A model generated the notes under the pieces. That model made no database searches. It was not told the DNA's origin and was given only the letters and a program-made list of their open reading frames with translations. Positions 35,893 through 44,677 of a stretch of DNA of 64,000 bases are shown here, piece by piece. The stretch spans positions 1-64,000 of the forward strand of contig CALUJS010000004.1 in NCBI GenBank assembly GCA_944321015.1, given 5' to 3'. The first letter of the stretch is position 1. Every line of letters begins with the position of its first letter. Both the position numbers and the translations under genes were made by a program. This DNA comes from an uncultured Phocaeicola sp. (GTDB taxonomy: Bacteria; Bacteroidota; Bacteroidia; Bacteroidales; Bacteroidaceae).

Positions 35893-35932
35893 AAAGGGCT
35901 GACTTCGCCGGATGTGGAGTCAGCCCTTTCTG
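35893..35932. terminator. Bidirectional terminator between the ligase and araD genes
   Basis: AAAGGGCTGACT (35893-35904) and AGTCAGCCCTTT (35918-35929) form a perfect 12-bp stem with A- and T-rich flanks, between convergent genes. Confidence 0.85.
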
Positions 35933-35947
35933 TCGGAAAGCAATCGG

Positions 35948-36637
35948 TTATTTCTTTTGGCCGTAGTAAGCGTTGGGGCCGTGTTTGCGGCTGAAGTGCT
36001 TTTCTACGAGCAGCTGATTCATGGTGAGGTGAGGATTGATGGCAAAGGCAATGCTGGCCATTTTGGCTACCTGCTCCATTACCACGGCGTTGTGTACGGC
36101 TTCGTGGGCGTCTTTTCCCCAAGCGAACGGGCCGTGGTTCTTCACCAGCACGCCCGGCGTATGTACGGGATTCATGCCTTCAAATCGTTTCACGATGACA
36201 TTGCCGGTTTCCAATTCATAGTTTCCTTCGACTTCTTCGCGGGTCATGTCGGCTGTGCAGGGAATGGCCTTGTAGAAATAGTCGGCATGGGTGGTGCCGA
36301 TGTTGGGAATGTCGGCTCCGGCCTGTGCCCATGCGGTGGCATAAGTGGAGTGTGTGTGAACCACACCGCCAATTTCGGGGAATGCCTTGTAGAGCACCAG
36401 ATGAGTAGGCGTGTCGGACGAAGGATTCAAGTCGCCTTCAACCACATGGCCCTCCAGGTCGACAACGACCATGTCGCTGGCTTTCATGACGTCATATTCC
36501 ACTCCGCTTGGTTTGATGACGACCAGTCCGCTTTCGCGGTCAATGGCCGACACGTTGCCCCAAGTGAATATGACCAGACCATGTTTTACCAAATCGAGGT
36601 TGGCTCTGAATACTTTTTCTTTCAATACTTCTAACAT
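35948..36637 (-). CDS. araD: L-ribulose-5-phosphate 4-epimerase
   Basis: This 229-residue class II aldolase-fold enzyme converts L-ribulose 5-phosphate to D-xylulose 5-phosphate. It shows [26 protein letters not shown] near residue 28, the Zn-binding [14 protein letters not shown] near 94, [15 protein letters not shown] near 116, and the third metal histidine in [24 protein letters not shown] near 167. Length is normal. It is the last gene of the minus-strand symporter-araR-araD group, 26 bases after araR. Confidence 0.95.
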   Translation of the reverse strand: MLEVLKEKVFRANLDLVKHGLVIFTWGNVSAIDRESGLVVIKPSGVEYDVMKASDMVVVDLEGHVVEGDLNPSSDTPTHLVLYKAFPEIGGVVHTHSTYATAWAQAGADIPNIGTTHADYFYKAIPCTADMTREEVEGNYELETGNVIVKRFEGMNPVHTPGVLVKNHGPFAWGKDAHEAVHNAVVMEQVAKMASIAFAINPHLTMNQLLVEKHFSRKHGPNAYYGQKK

Positions 36638-36663
36638 TGTATTTGTGTTTTAAGGATGAATTA

Positions 36664-37341
36664 TTAAAGTTTGAATTTGAGCGATTGGGAGTAAATGTTG
36701 TTGTTGAACTTATACAGCCGTGCTCCTCTGCGCGAGCTTATTTTGTCGATTAAGTCCGTTTGTTCGATGAAACTCATCTCGGCCACTTTTTTCCGGAAGT
36801 TCCGTTTGTCGATGGGGCATCCGTATATGGCTTCATAGAGGTTTTGCAGCTGGGTCAGTGTAAACAGTTCAGGCAATAGGTTAAAGCCGATAGGAGCGCA
36901 TGACGCTTTTTGCTTCATCATTTCCCTTGCTTTTTCAACCATTTCCTGATGGTCGAACAGGAGCGAGGGGAGGGCATTTATCTTAGCCCAATAGCCATTG
37001 TGCTCTTCCACGCATTTTTTATCGTAGTCATTGATGTTGAGCAGGGCGTAATAGGCTACGGAGATGACTCGTTCGTCGGGTTCGCGGTTTACTGCACCAA
37101 ATGTTCCCACTTGTTCCATGTATACATGGTCAAGTCCGGTGTATTCATGCAACACACGTTTGGCGGCATCGTCCACGCTTTCGTTGTTTTGCACAAATCC
37201 GCCCATTAAAGACCATGCCCCGTAAAAAGGCTCCATGTTCCTTTTCAGTAAAAGCAGGCTGAGACCATCCTTGTTGAAACCAAAGATGATGCAATCTACT
37301 GCTACATAAAACTGAGGATGTTTGCTGTAATAGGAGGTCAT
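36664..37341 (-). CDS. araR: AraR, NUDIX-type arabinose-responsive repressor
   Basis: This 225-residue protein joins an N-terminal NUDIX domain (about 1-150) to a C-terminal winged-helix segment (about 155-225, with MSFIEQTDLIDKISSRRGARLYKFN). It matches the Bacteroides AraR regulator family known to control arabinose genes. The NUDIX box GGFVQNNESVDDAAKRVLHEYTG is degenerate: the catalytic REUXEE glutamates are lost (RVLHEY), as expected for a sugar-sensing rather than hydrolytic domain. It sits between the symporter and araD. I infer control of this cluster; I cannot identify its operator. Confidence 0.88.
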   Translation of the reverse strand: MTSYYSKHPQFYVAVDCIIFGFNKDGLSLLLLKRNMEPFYGAWSLMGGFVQNNESVDDAAKRVLHEYTGLDHVYMEQVGTFGAVNREPDERVISVAYYALLNINDYDKKCVEEHNGYWAKINALPSLLFDHQEMVEKAREMMKQKASCAPIGFNLLPELFTLTQLQNLYEAIYGCPIDKRNFRKKVAEMSFIEQTDLIDKISSRRGARLYKFNNNIYSQSLKFKL

Positions 37342-37440
37342 GCTATATGGAAATGAAATAATATGTAATCCTGTCTACGGAATCGATGGCTTGCTTTTTC
37401 AATCTTGGCAGTCGCGTTGTCCAAGCGATGGTAATGGAAT

Positions 37441-37493
37441 GGCATTACCGGCACATGGCAAATAGTCCATGGCCGATAATGCCTTTCTTTTAT
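37441..37493. other. Hairpin between the symporter and araR genes
   Basis: GGCATTACCGGCACATGG (37441-37458) pairs with CCATGGCCGATAATGCC (37467-37483), with one mismatch and one bulge. A T-rich tail (TTTCTTTTAT) follows on the plus strand only. On the minus transcript it would be a strong intercistronic hairpin about 47 bases after the symporter stop. Confidence 0.7.
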
Positions 37494-37529
37494 GAGTGTG
37501 TCATGATTCTGTACGGACCGGCATAACAG

Positions 37530-39485
37530 TTACCATAGTGTTATGTAAAGCACTACCAGCACCACAAGAACCAGGATTGAGCCGATGGTGAAACCACGAT
37601 CGGATTGGAACAGTGACAGGTCGATGGGCACAGCCTTCTTGTCTTGCACGGGGCTGAGTGCGTTTGAACGCAGATAGAGCCACAGGGCGAGGAAGAATGT
37701 GCCAAGGAAGAACACGGCCTCGAATCCGAGGTTTCGCATGGCCTCAATGTTGCCGAAGACGGTGATGCAGCCGATAATGTAGCACAGAACAGCGAGCACC
37801 AGCATCACATGGGCCCAGAACAGTTGTGCCTTCACGGTGTGGTTGTCGAGCGGTGTAGCCTTCTCGGTATCTTTGCTGAGGAACGAAAGAGTAAAGAAGA
37901 GGACAACCAATACCATGAATACGTATCCCATGCGGAGCAGGAACGGCGTGCCCGGCATCATGAACTTGAAGGCGATACTGAATACAAATGTTGCGATGGC
38001 TGTAACTACGGCAGCGGTGCCCGATGCACGTTTCCACAACAGACCCAAACCGAAAATCACGACGATGCCCGGATAGACAAAGCCGGAATATTCTTGGATT
38101 ACCTGGAATGCCTGGTCGGCTCCGCCCATGATGGGATAAACGGCGATGAGTGCCAGGATGAGCGATGCCAACGATGTCAGACGGCCTACGCTTACGAGTT
38201 TCTTTTCAGAAGCTGTCTTGTTGATGAACTTCTTATAGATGTCCATCGTAAAGATGGTAGAGGTCGAGTTGAACATGGAAGCCAACGATGAGATAACGGC
38301 TGCAGCCAAGGCGGCAAACGAAAGGCCTTTGACAACTGTCGGAGTGAAGTTGCGAATCAGGAACGGATAAGCATCATCGGAACGCTCGATGGAACCGGTC
38401 AATGTCTGCATCAGTTCGGGCTGATAGTTTGCGATGTAGAATGCACATACACCCGGAATACATACGATGAACGGGATGAGAATCTTCAGGAAGGCTGCGA
38501 ATATCATACCTTTCTTGGCTTCGGCAAGGCTTTTTGCGGCGAGACCTTTTTGGATGATGTATTGGTTGAATCCCCAGTAGCCCAAGTTGGTAAGCCACAG
38601 ACCGCCTATGATTACGGTGATGCCCGGAATGTCAAAGAACGGGTCGGACGGTTGGGTTGCCGTACCCTCGAGCACCGGATAGAGGTCGGCATTGCGTTCG
38701 ACGATGAGGTTGAAGTGGGTATCACCCGGGACGCTGGCCAAGTGCCCCATGATGTAGCTCAAGGCATCGAGCGCACCGCCCAGCTCCAGCTTCGTGGAAA
38801 TCACGTCAAGGGCTGCATAGGCTGTAACCAGACCGCCACCGACAAGGAAAGTCACTTGCATCACGTCTGTCCAAGCCACGGAAGCCAGACCACCGTAGAT
38901 TGAATATACACCGGCAATGACGAAGAGGAAGAGCATAATCCACATGATGGTCATGTCCATTTGCATGCCCATTACCATGGCAGGCGCGTCGGGTAAGCCG
39001 AGAATTTGCTTGATGGCCAATGCGCCCAACCAAGCTACGGATGTCAGGTTGATGAAAACGTACAAGAAGAGCCAGAAGATGGAGAATGCCAATCCTACGC
39101 CCCAATTGTAGCGTTCGCTCAAGAATTGCGGGATGGTAAATATCTTACGCTTAATCATTACGGGCAGCAGGAACTTGGCGACTACAATCAAGGTCGCGGC
39201 CGCCATCAACTCGTAGGCTGCGATAGCAATACCTGACTTGAAAGCCGAACCGGACATTCCGATGAATTGCTCGGCAGAAATGTTGGCGGCAATCAGTGAT
39301 GCACCTACAGCCCACCATGTCAGCGTGTTGCCGGCCAGAAAATAGTCACTCGATGATTTCTCTTCTCCTTTCTTGCCACGAGACAAGAAGAGTCCTAGTC
39401 CTACGAGGAGAACGATGTAGGCTGCGAACACCAAATAATCGGCAAGTTCGAAACCATTGTTTTTTAAAGCTTCTAGTATATCCAT
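37530..39485 (-). CDS. Sodium:solute symporter (SGLT-like), probable arabinose transporter
   Basis: This 651-residue inner membrane protein has about 14-15 hydrophobic segments and the SSS/SLC5 pattern: LSRGKKGEEKSSSDYFLAGNTLTWWAVGASLIAANISAEQFIGMSGSAF near the N-terminus, GGLASVAWTDVMQ near 200 and GFNQYIIQKGLAAKSLAEAKKG near 315. Such sugar symporters take up the monosaccharide with Na+. In Bacteroides the homologue adjacent to araR carries arabinose, which I take as the likely substrate; galactose is possible given the neighbouring galK. It lies 24 bases after the mutarotase gene. Confidence 0.9.
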   Translation of the reverse strand: MDILEALKNNGFELADYLVFAAYIVLLVGLGLFLSRGKKGEEKSSSDYFLAGNTLTWWAVGASLIAANISAEQFIGMSGSAFKSGIAIAAYELMAAATLIVVAKFLLPVMIKRKIFTIPQFLSERYNWGVGLAFSIFWLFLYVFINLTSVAWLGALAIKQILGLPDAPAMVMGMQMDMTIMWIMLFLFVIAGVYSIYGGLASVAWTDVMQVTFLVGGGLVTAYAALDVISTKLELGGALDALSYIMGHLASVPGDTHFNLIVERNADLYPVLEGTATQPSDPFFDIPGITVIIGGLWLTNLGYWGFNQYIIQKGLAAKSLAEAKKGMIFAAFLKILIPFIVCIPGVCAFYIANYQPELMQTLTGSIERSDDAYPFLIRNFTPTVVKGLSFAALAAAVISSLASMFNSTSTIFTMDIYKKFINKTASEKKLVSVGRLTSLASLILALIAVYPIMGGADQAFQVIQEYSGFVYPGIVVIFGLGLLWKRASGTAAVVTAIATFVFSIAFKFMMPGTPFLLRMGYVFMVLVVLFFTLSFLSKDTEKATPLDNHTVKAQLFWAHVMLVLAVLCYIIGCITVFGNIEAMRNLGFEAVFFLGTFFLALWLYLRSNALSPVQDKKAVPIDLSLFQSDRGFTIGSILVLVVLVVLYITLW

Positions 39486-39509
39486 ATAATTATTCAGTTT
39501 GATGTTTCC

Positions 39510-40646
39510 TTATTTCTCCACGCCGAATTTGAAGATGCAATGGCTGTGGTAGGTCTGTCCCGGTTCGAGGATGACAGAAGGCCATTGCGGCTTGTTGGGA
39601 CTGTCAGGATAGTGTTGGGACTCCAGGCAGATGGCTGCCCGTTGATTGTAGACGATGCCCTTTTTCCCGGTTACAGTGCCATCGAGGAAGTTGCCGGTAT
39701 AAATTTGAATGCCCGGTTCGTTGGTATAGATTTCCAATGTGATGCCTGTTGACGGACATGTGACTTTGGCTGCAACTTCTTCAATGTTGCCTTTTGTGTT
39801 GAGCACATAGTTGTGGTCGATGCCCATGCCGAATTTTACCTGCTCGTTATTCATGTCGAGCGCGTCGGCAATGGGTTTGGCATTCTTGAAATCCATGCAG
39901 TTGTCGGTTAGGGCAAGCATTTCGCCGGTAGTCATAAATGTACTGTCAACCGGAGTAATGCTGTCTGCATTGACATAAAGAATGTTGTCGGTGATTGTGT
40001 TTTGAGGATTGCCCGACAGGTTGAAATAGGAGTGATTGGTCATGTTGATGACCGTTTTCTTGTCGGTCGTGGCATCATATTGGATGTCGATGCTGTTGTT
40101 GCCTTTCAATGTGTAGGTGACGTGTGCAGTCACGTTGCCCGGGAAGTTATTGTCTCCGTCAGGAGATTGCATGGTCAGTTGCAGGGTGCTGTCGTTCAGC
40201 TGTTGTCCTGTGTAAACTTGATATTGCCATCCTGTCGGACCGCCGTGCAAGCAGTGTCCGTAGTTGTTTTGCGGTAGTTTTACGGTATCACCATCGAGGA
40301 CAAATTTCCCTTGGTTTATGCGGTTGGCATAGCGTCCGATGGCTGCGCCGAAGTCGCTGGGTGTGTTGATGTAGTCTCCGATACTGTCAAAGCCCAATAC
40401 TACGTCCTTCATTTCTCCGGTCTTATCGGGAACCATGACCGACACGATTCGTCCACCGAAATTCGTGATGCAAACTTCCATGCCGTTTGCATTTGCCAGT
40501 GTGTATAATTGCGTTTGTTTCCCGTTGACCTCTGTTTGGAAATCTTGGGGATTCAGTCCTGAACGGGTAAGGCTGTCTTGTTGCTGGGTGCACGCCGCAG
40601 CAAACAGACAGACGCCCATGAATAAAGCTTTGCTTACATTTTTCAT
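39510..40646 (-). CDS. Aldose 1-epimerase (mutarotase), lipoprotein
   Basis: This 378-residue mutarotase equilibrates alpha and beta anomers of a free sugar. A lipobox (LFAAAC, Cys19) puts it outside the cytoplasm, before sugar entry through the adjacent symporter. Motifs include GRYANRINQGKF, INMTNHSYFNLSG (catalytic histidine) and the catalytic glutamate region AICLESQHYPDSPNKPQWPS. Length fits the family once the signal is removed. It lies 37 bases downstream of galK and 24 bases before the symporter gene. Confidence 0.93.
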   Translation of the reverse strand: MKNVSKALFMGVCLFAAACTQQQDSLTRSGLNPQDFQTEVNGKQTQLYTLANANGMEVCITNFGGRIVSVMVPDKTGEMKDVVLGFDSIGDYINTPSDFGAAIGRYANRINQGKFVLDGDTVKLPQNNYGHCLHGGPTGWQYQVYTGQQLNDSTLQLTMQSPDGDNNFPGNVTAHVTYTLKGNNSIDIQYDATTDKKTVINMTNHSYFNLSGNPQNTITDNILYVNADSITPVDSTFMTTGEMLALTDNCMDFKNAKPIADALDMNNEQVKFGMGIDHNYVLNTKGNIEEVAAKVTCPSTGITLEIYTNEPGIQIYTGNFLDGTVTGKKGIVYNQRAAICLESQHYPDSPNKPQWPSVILEPGQTYHSHCIFKFGVEK

Positions 40647-40683
40647 GATAAGTATGTATTTGATTAATATTTCGGATTGCTTG

Positions 40684-41838
40684 TTAATCCAGCCGACGCG
40701 CTCCGTTGCTGATTACAACGTCATAGACTTTGGGATAATGGCCGAATTGTTTGGCGAAACTGTTTCTGGCTTCCTGTACGAATCTGTCGTAAAAATCGGC
40801 TTTGACCAGATTGATGGTGCAACCGCCGAATCCTCCGCCCATGACCCTGGACCCCGTTACGCCATGTTCGCGTGCACATTGGTTAAGGAAGTCGAGTTCC
40901 TCGCAGCTGACTTCGTATAACTTGCTCATGCCTTCGTGGGTGGCATACATCTTTTCGCCCACCGTCTCATAATCATCACGTTGCAGCGCGTCGCATACAT
41001 CCAATACGCGTTGGATTTCTTCGATGACGTATCGGGCGCGCAGATAATCTTCCTCTGTAATTGCATGTTTGGCTTCCTCGAGCATGTCCATGGTGGCATC
41101 GCGCAGGAACGACACTTCCGGATGGAATTGCCTGATGGCGGCCACTGCCGATTCGCAACTCTGACGACGCTTATTGTAGGCCGATGAGGCAAGCTCGTGT
41201 TTTACGGCAGAGTCAAGCAACACCAGCTTGTAGCCTTCGGGCCTGAAAGGGTAGTATTGGTAATCCAGACTGCGGCAGTCTAAACGCATCAGGTGATCGG
41301 CCTTGCCGAATACGGATGCAAACTGGTCCATGATGCCACATTTCACACCGCAATAGTTATGTTCTGTGGCCTGACCAACTTGAGCCAGTGTAAATTTGTC
41401 CAAGGAATTATTTCCGAACATGTCGTTGAACGCATAGGCATAAGTGCTTTCCAATGCAGCGGAAGAGGACATGCCGGCACCCAGCGGAACATCGCCCGCG
41501 AAAGCGGTGTTAAAGCCTTTGACCTCGACGCCGCGCTTTATCATCTCGCGGCAGACTCCGAAAATATAGCGTGCCCAGCTGGTGCGGGGAGCATCCTCCT
41601 CTTGCAGCCCGAACTCTACATAATCTTTCATGTCGATGGAGTAGGCACGCACCTTGTCGGTGCCGTTCGGTTTGAGTTCGGCTGTAACGCCTTTGTCGAT
41701 GGCGCCGGGAAACACGTAGCCACCGTTGTAGTCCGTATGTTCGCCTATCAAGTTGATGCGCCCCGGAGATGTATATACGGAACCGGTGCTGCCATCGAAA
41801 TGTTTGATAAAGCGACTTCTTACGTATTCTATATCCAT
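40684..41838 (-). CDS. galK: Galactokinase
   Basis: This 384-residue GHMP kinase phosphorylates alpha-D-galactose at C1. It has the galactokinase signature GRINLIGEHTDYNGGYVFPGAID near residue 25, the ATP loop DVPLGAGMSSSAALE near 130, KCGIMDQFASVFGKADHLM (catalytic aspartate) near 170 and the third GHMP motif SRVMGGGFGGCTINLV near 340. Length is typical. It lies between two mutarotase genes. The other Leloir genes (galT, galE) are not in this window. Confidence 0.96.
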   Translation of the reverse strand: MDIEYVRSRFIKHFDGSTGSVYTSPGRINLIGEHTDYNGGYVFPGAIDKGVTAELKPNGTDKVRAYSIDMKDYVEFGLQEEDAPRTSWARYIFGVCREMIKRGVEVKGFNTAFAGDVPLGAGMSSSAALESTYAYAFNDMFGNNSLDKFTLAQVGQATEHNYCGVKCGIMDQFASVFGKADHLMRLDCRSLDYQYYPFRPEGYKLVLLDSAVKHELASSAYNKRRQSCESAVAAIRQFHPEVSFLRDATMDMLEEAKHAITEEDYLRARYVIEEIQRVLDVCDALQRDDYETVGEKMYATHEGMSKLYEVSCEELDFLNQCAREHGVTGSRVMGGGFGGCTINLVKADFYDRFVQEARNSFAKQFGHYPKVYDVVISNGARRLD

Positions 41839-41874
41839 AGTATAATATATTTAGATGTTAACAAAAGGTTTAGT

Positions 41875-41897
41875 GCGCCGACAAATTGCATCGGCGC
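41875..41897 (-). other. Intercistronic hairpin between the cytosolic mutarotase and galK genes
   Basis: GCGCCGA (41875-41881) and TCGGCGC (41891-41897) form a perfect 7-bp GC-rich stem with a nine-base loop, without a T tail. Confidence 0.55.
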
Positions 41898-41913
41898 CAT
41901 AGGGTGGGGCGGA

Positions 41914-42999
41914 TTATCGCTTCTGCAAGCCAAACTTATACACAGTGGTTTGCGTATAGACTTCGCCCGGTTGGAGCACAGTCGACGGGAAGTGCGGCTT
42001 GTTGGGCGAATCGGGGAAATGTTGCGCTTCGAAGCACACGGCGCTGCGATCGGGGAAGGTGGCTCCGTGGGCTCCTTCCATGCCGCCGTTCCAGTTGGCG
42101 GTATAGAACTGCATGCCCGGCTCTGTGGTATACACTTCCAACATGCGTCCGCTTTGGGGCTCTACGCAACGGACTGCAAAACTCAGTTCGCCCGGTTCTG
42201 TTTTTTTGAGCACGTAGCAATGGTCGTAACCTCGTGCCTGAGTCAGCTGGGTGAATCCGCAGTCGATGCGTTCACCCACGGTGTGTGGCGAACGGAAGTC
42301 CATGGGAGTTCCTTCCACGGGAGCTATTTCGCCGGTGGGGATGGAGGTGTCATCGGTCGGGAGATAAAAGTCGGCATTGATGGTGACGACGTTTCCGCCG
42401 ACATCGGCTGTGGGATGCGCAATGCCCGACAGACTGAAAAACGCATGGTTCGTCAGGTTGACGATGGTTTTCTTGTCTGTTGTGGCGCGATAGTCGATGC
42501 GCAATTCCCCGTCGTCGGTCAGCGTATAGCTCATCTGCACGTCCAGGTTGCCGGGGTATCCTTCCTCGCCGTCGAGCGAGCGATAGTGGAAAACAATGTG
42601 TGTGGTGTCGGCTTCGAGCACGTCCCACACACGTTTATGGAACCCCGTAGGGCCTCCGTGCAGGGCGTTCGCCCCGTTGTTTACGGCCAGTTTATAGGGA
42701 TGTCTGTCCAGACGGAAGCAGCCGTGGGCGATGCGGTTGCCGTAACGTCCTATCGTTGTGCTCAACACGTCTACAGGGCTGTTCATGAGGTGAGTCAGCG
42801 AGTCGTGTCCCTGGATGACGTTGGCCATGCGGCCTTCGTGGTCGGGAACAAAGAGCGACAAGATGGCCGCTCCGTAGTTGCACACGGCCATTTCAAAGCC
42901 GGGGCGGTTGCGCAGTATATATAAATCGGTGGTTTTCCCGTCGATAGTTGCCTGAAAATCCTCACGGCGCAAGCCGGAGAGGTTGTCGGATGTGTACAT
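41914..42999 (-). CDS. galM: Aldose 1-epimerase (galactose mutarotase), cytosolic
   Basis: This 361-residue mutarotase lacks a signal peptide, unlike its paralogue at 39510. It shows GRYGNRIAHGCFRL, VNLTNHAFFSLSGIAHP (catalytic histidine) and VCFEAQHFPDSPNKPHFPS (catalytic glutamate). The frame is open to a GTG at 43026, only about ten bases after the predicted transcription start, so I choose the ATG at 42999, which leaves a leader of about 36 bases. It is the first gene of the galM-galK-mutarotase-symporter-araR-araD run. Having one mutarotase inside and one outside the cytoplasm suggests anomer matching both before uptake and before galK. Confidence 0.9.
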   Translation of the reverse strand: MYTSDNLSGLRREDFQATIDGKTTDLYILRNRPGFEMAVCNYGAAILSLFVPDHEGRMANVIQGHDSLTHLMNSPVDVLSTTIGRYGNRIAHGCFRLDRHPYKLAVNNGANALHGGPTGFHKRVWDVLEADTTHIVFHYRSLDGEEGYPGNLDVQMSYTLTDDGELRIDYRATTDKKTIVNLTNHAFFSLSGIAHPTADVGGNVVTINADFYLPTDDTSIPTGEIAPVEGTPMDFRSPHTVGERIDCGFTQLTQARGYDHCYVLKKTEPGELSFAVRCVEPQSGRMLEVYTTEPGMQFYTANWNGGMEGAHGATFPDRSAVCFEAQHFPDSPNKPHFPSTVLQPGEVYTQTTVYKFGLQKR

Positions 43000-43041
43000 A
43001 GTATCGTAGTTTTTCAAAGTATTCACTTTTTATTATTGTGG

Positions 43042-43073
43042 CAAATGTAAGTAACTTATTGCTTATAAACAAA
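43042..43073 (-). promoter_or_regulatory. Promoter of the galM-galK-symporter operon
   Basis: TTTG (43073-43070) and TACATTTG (43049-43042) on the minus strand are separated by 20 bp, an exact match to the Bacteroides consensus. The -33 element overlaps the last codons of folC. Confidence 0.75.
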
Positions 43074-44382
43074 TATCAGAGCGAAAAACCTGATTCTGCC
43101 ATAGTGTCAATAAGTCGGCTACAATGAAACTGCTTCCCCCCACAAAGATGAAATCTTCGGTCCGGGCATCGGCACGGGCTTGTTTCAAGGCTGTGCCCAC
43201 ATCGGGATAAGAGCGGCCGGTCAACCCGTGGGCGGAGGCCATGGCGCGTAGCTTTTCGGCCGGCATGGCGCGCTTGACGCTCGCCTGGGTAAAATAATAG
43301 ACGGCATTCTGCGGTAACAGGGCAAGCACGGCTTCGATGTCCTTGTCGCTCACCATGCCGAACACGATGCGTAGCGTGTCGCAACGTTGACGCCTGAGCT
43401 GTTCGACAATGTAGCCGATGCCGCCCACGTTGTGCCCCGTGTCGCATACGATGGCCGGACGGGTCGACAGCCATTGCCAGCGGCCTTGCAGTCCCGTCAG
43501 TTCGCATACGTGGGCAAATCCTTGGCGGACATGTTCTTCCGTAAAAGCAAATCCGCATTGGCGCAGTTGCCGGAGTGCGGAAAGAATGGTGTTGGTGTTC
43601 TTTAGCTGGCAAAGTCCGCCAAGCTCTCCTTCCAGGTTTGCGTAGTCGGCTGTTTGATAGATGAATCCGGGACGGTCATTGAGCGGTGAGGCCGAGATGA
43701 GCAACCTCTCGTCTTCGGCAAAACGGATGGGCGCTTCCTCGGCCGCGGCCTTGGCGGCAAAAACGGGGCGTGTCTCCTCGGTCGTTTCGCCAATCACCAC
43801 CGGCACGCCGTGTTTGATGATGCCGGCCTTTTCGCCCGCAATCTTGGCCGGCGTGTCGCCCAAAAACTGCGTGTGGTCGAGGCTGATGTTGGTAATGATG
43901 CTCAGCTCGGGACGGATGATGTTCGTGCAGTCCAGCCGTCCGCCCATGCCCACTTCGATGACGGCCACGTCAACCATGTTCCGGGCAAACCAATCGAAGG
44001 CCATGGCCGTGGTCAATTCGAAAAAGGAGGGGTGGAGCGGTTCGAAAAAGCTGCGCTCGCGCGCCACGAAATCGGTCACGTATTCCTCCGATACCGGCTG
44101 TCCGTTTACCCGTATGCGTTCGCGGAAGTCGACCAGATGAGGCGATGTGTATAGTCCGACACGCAGTCCCGAGGCCTGGAGGATGGCGGCTAGCGTGTGC
44201 GAACACGAGCCTTTGCCGTTCGTTCCGGCTATGTGGATGGTGCGGAATAGGCGATGGGGATGTCCGAAATGTGCATCCAGAGTATGTGTGTTTTCCAAAC
44301 CTTCCTTATAGGCCGCGCTTCCTATTTGTTGGAACATGGGCACACATTCATATAAGTAGGTCAATGTCTCTTGATATGTCAT
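43063..44382 (-). CDS. folC: Bifunctional folylpolyglutamate/dihydrofolate synthase
   Basis: This 439-residue Mur-ligase-like enzyme adds glutamate to dihydropteroate and folates. It shows the ATP loop HIAGTNGKGSCSHTLAAIL near residue 48, GLYTSPHLVDFRERIRVNG near 80, the omega-loop region VIEVGMGGRLDCTNII near 142, SLDHTQFLGDTPAKIAGEKAGI near 170 and VCDTGHNVGGIGYI near 305. A GTG two codons upstream (44388) is possible, but ATG 44382 fits better. Just upstream lies a promoter followed at once by a terminator-like hairpin, which may attenuate the gene. Confidence 0.95.
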   Translation of the reverse strand: MTYQETLTYLYECVPMFQQIGSAAYKEGLENTHTLDAHFGHPHRLFRTIHIAGTNGKGSCSHTLAAILQASGLRVGLYTSPHLVDFRERIRVNGQPVSEEYVTDFVARERSFFEPLHPSFFELTTAMAFDWFARNMVDVAVIEVGMGGRLDCTNIIRPELSIITNISLDHTQFLGDTPAKIAGEKAGIIKHGVPVVIGETTEETRPVFAAKAAAEEAPIRFAEDERLLISASPLNDRPGFIYQTADYANLEGELGGLCQLKNTNTILSALRQLRQCGFAFTEEHVRQGFAHVCELTGLQGRWQWLSTRPAIVCDTGHNVGGIGYIVEQLRRQRCDTLRIVFGMVSDKDIEAVLALLPQNAVYYFTQASVKRAMPAEKLRAMASAHGLTGRSYPDVGTALKQARADARTEDFIFVGGSSFIVADLLTLWQNQVFRSDICL

Positions 44383-44405
44383 GGTCACAGTATATTAATG
44401 ATATG

Positions 44406-44473
44406 AAAAAAGGCAACTGTCGGCCTCCACCTCTGAAAATCATGCATGGTGGCATGGCCGACTTGCAGTTGCC
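44406..44473 (-). ncRNA. Candidate small RNA or folC leader attenuator
   Basis: On the minus strand a -7 box (44485-44478) is followed within about six bases by a long hairpin. GGCAACTG...TCGGCC pairs with GGCCGA...CAGTTGCC, with an inner CCACC/GGTGG pairing, from 44473 to 44412, then TTTTTT (44411-44406). A transcript starting near 44472 would end after about 65 bases. It is either a short RNA or a leader controlling folC, whose ATG is 23 bases further. No known riboswitch consensus is recognised. The rest of the 295-base gap is empty. Confidence 0.6.
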
Positions 44474-44477
44474 GACG

Positions 44478-44485
44478 CAAAATTA
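44478..44485 (-). promoter_or_regulatory. -7 box ahead of the folC leader hairpin
   Basis: TAATTTTG on the minus strand matches TAnnTTTG; the -33 region is poor. It is the only good promoter signal between the TonB-domain gene and folC. Confidence 0.5.
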
Positions 44486-44677
44486 CGGAGATTTATTAAA
44501 TGGAGTGAGGATTTTGGCAAGTAATTGTTTTCGTTTCGGGGAGAAACGGATGTGCCGGGGACAAAAGGCGTGCCCTGAAAGCGGAGACGCGGATTTTCTG
44601 TGTCCTCTTCGGATGTGAACCTCCGCGCGTAATCAGCGTCTGAAGAATCAAGCCTCTGCACAGACGCGTGGCGCGTT

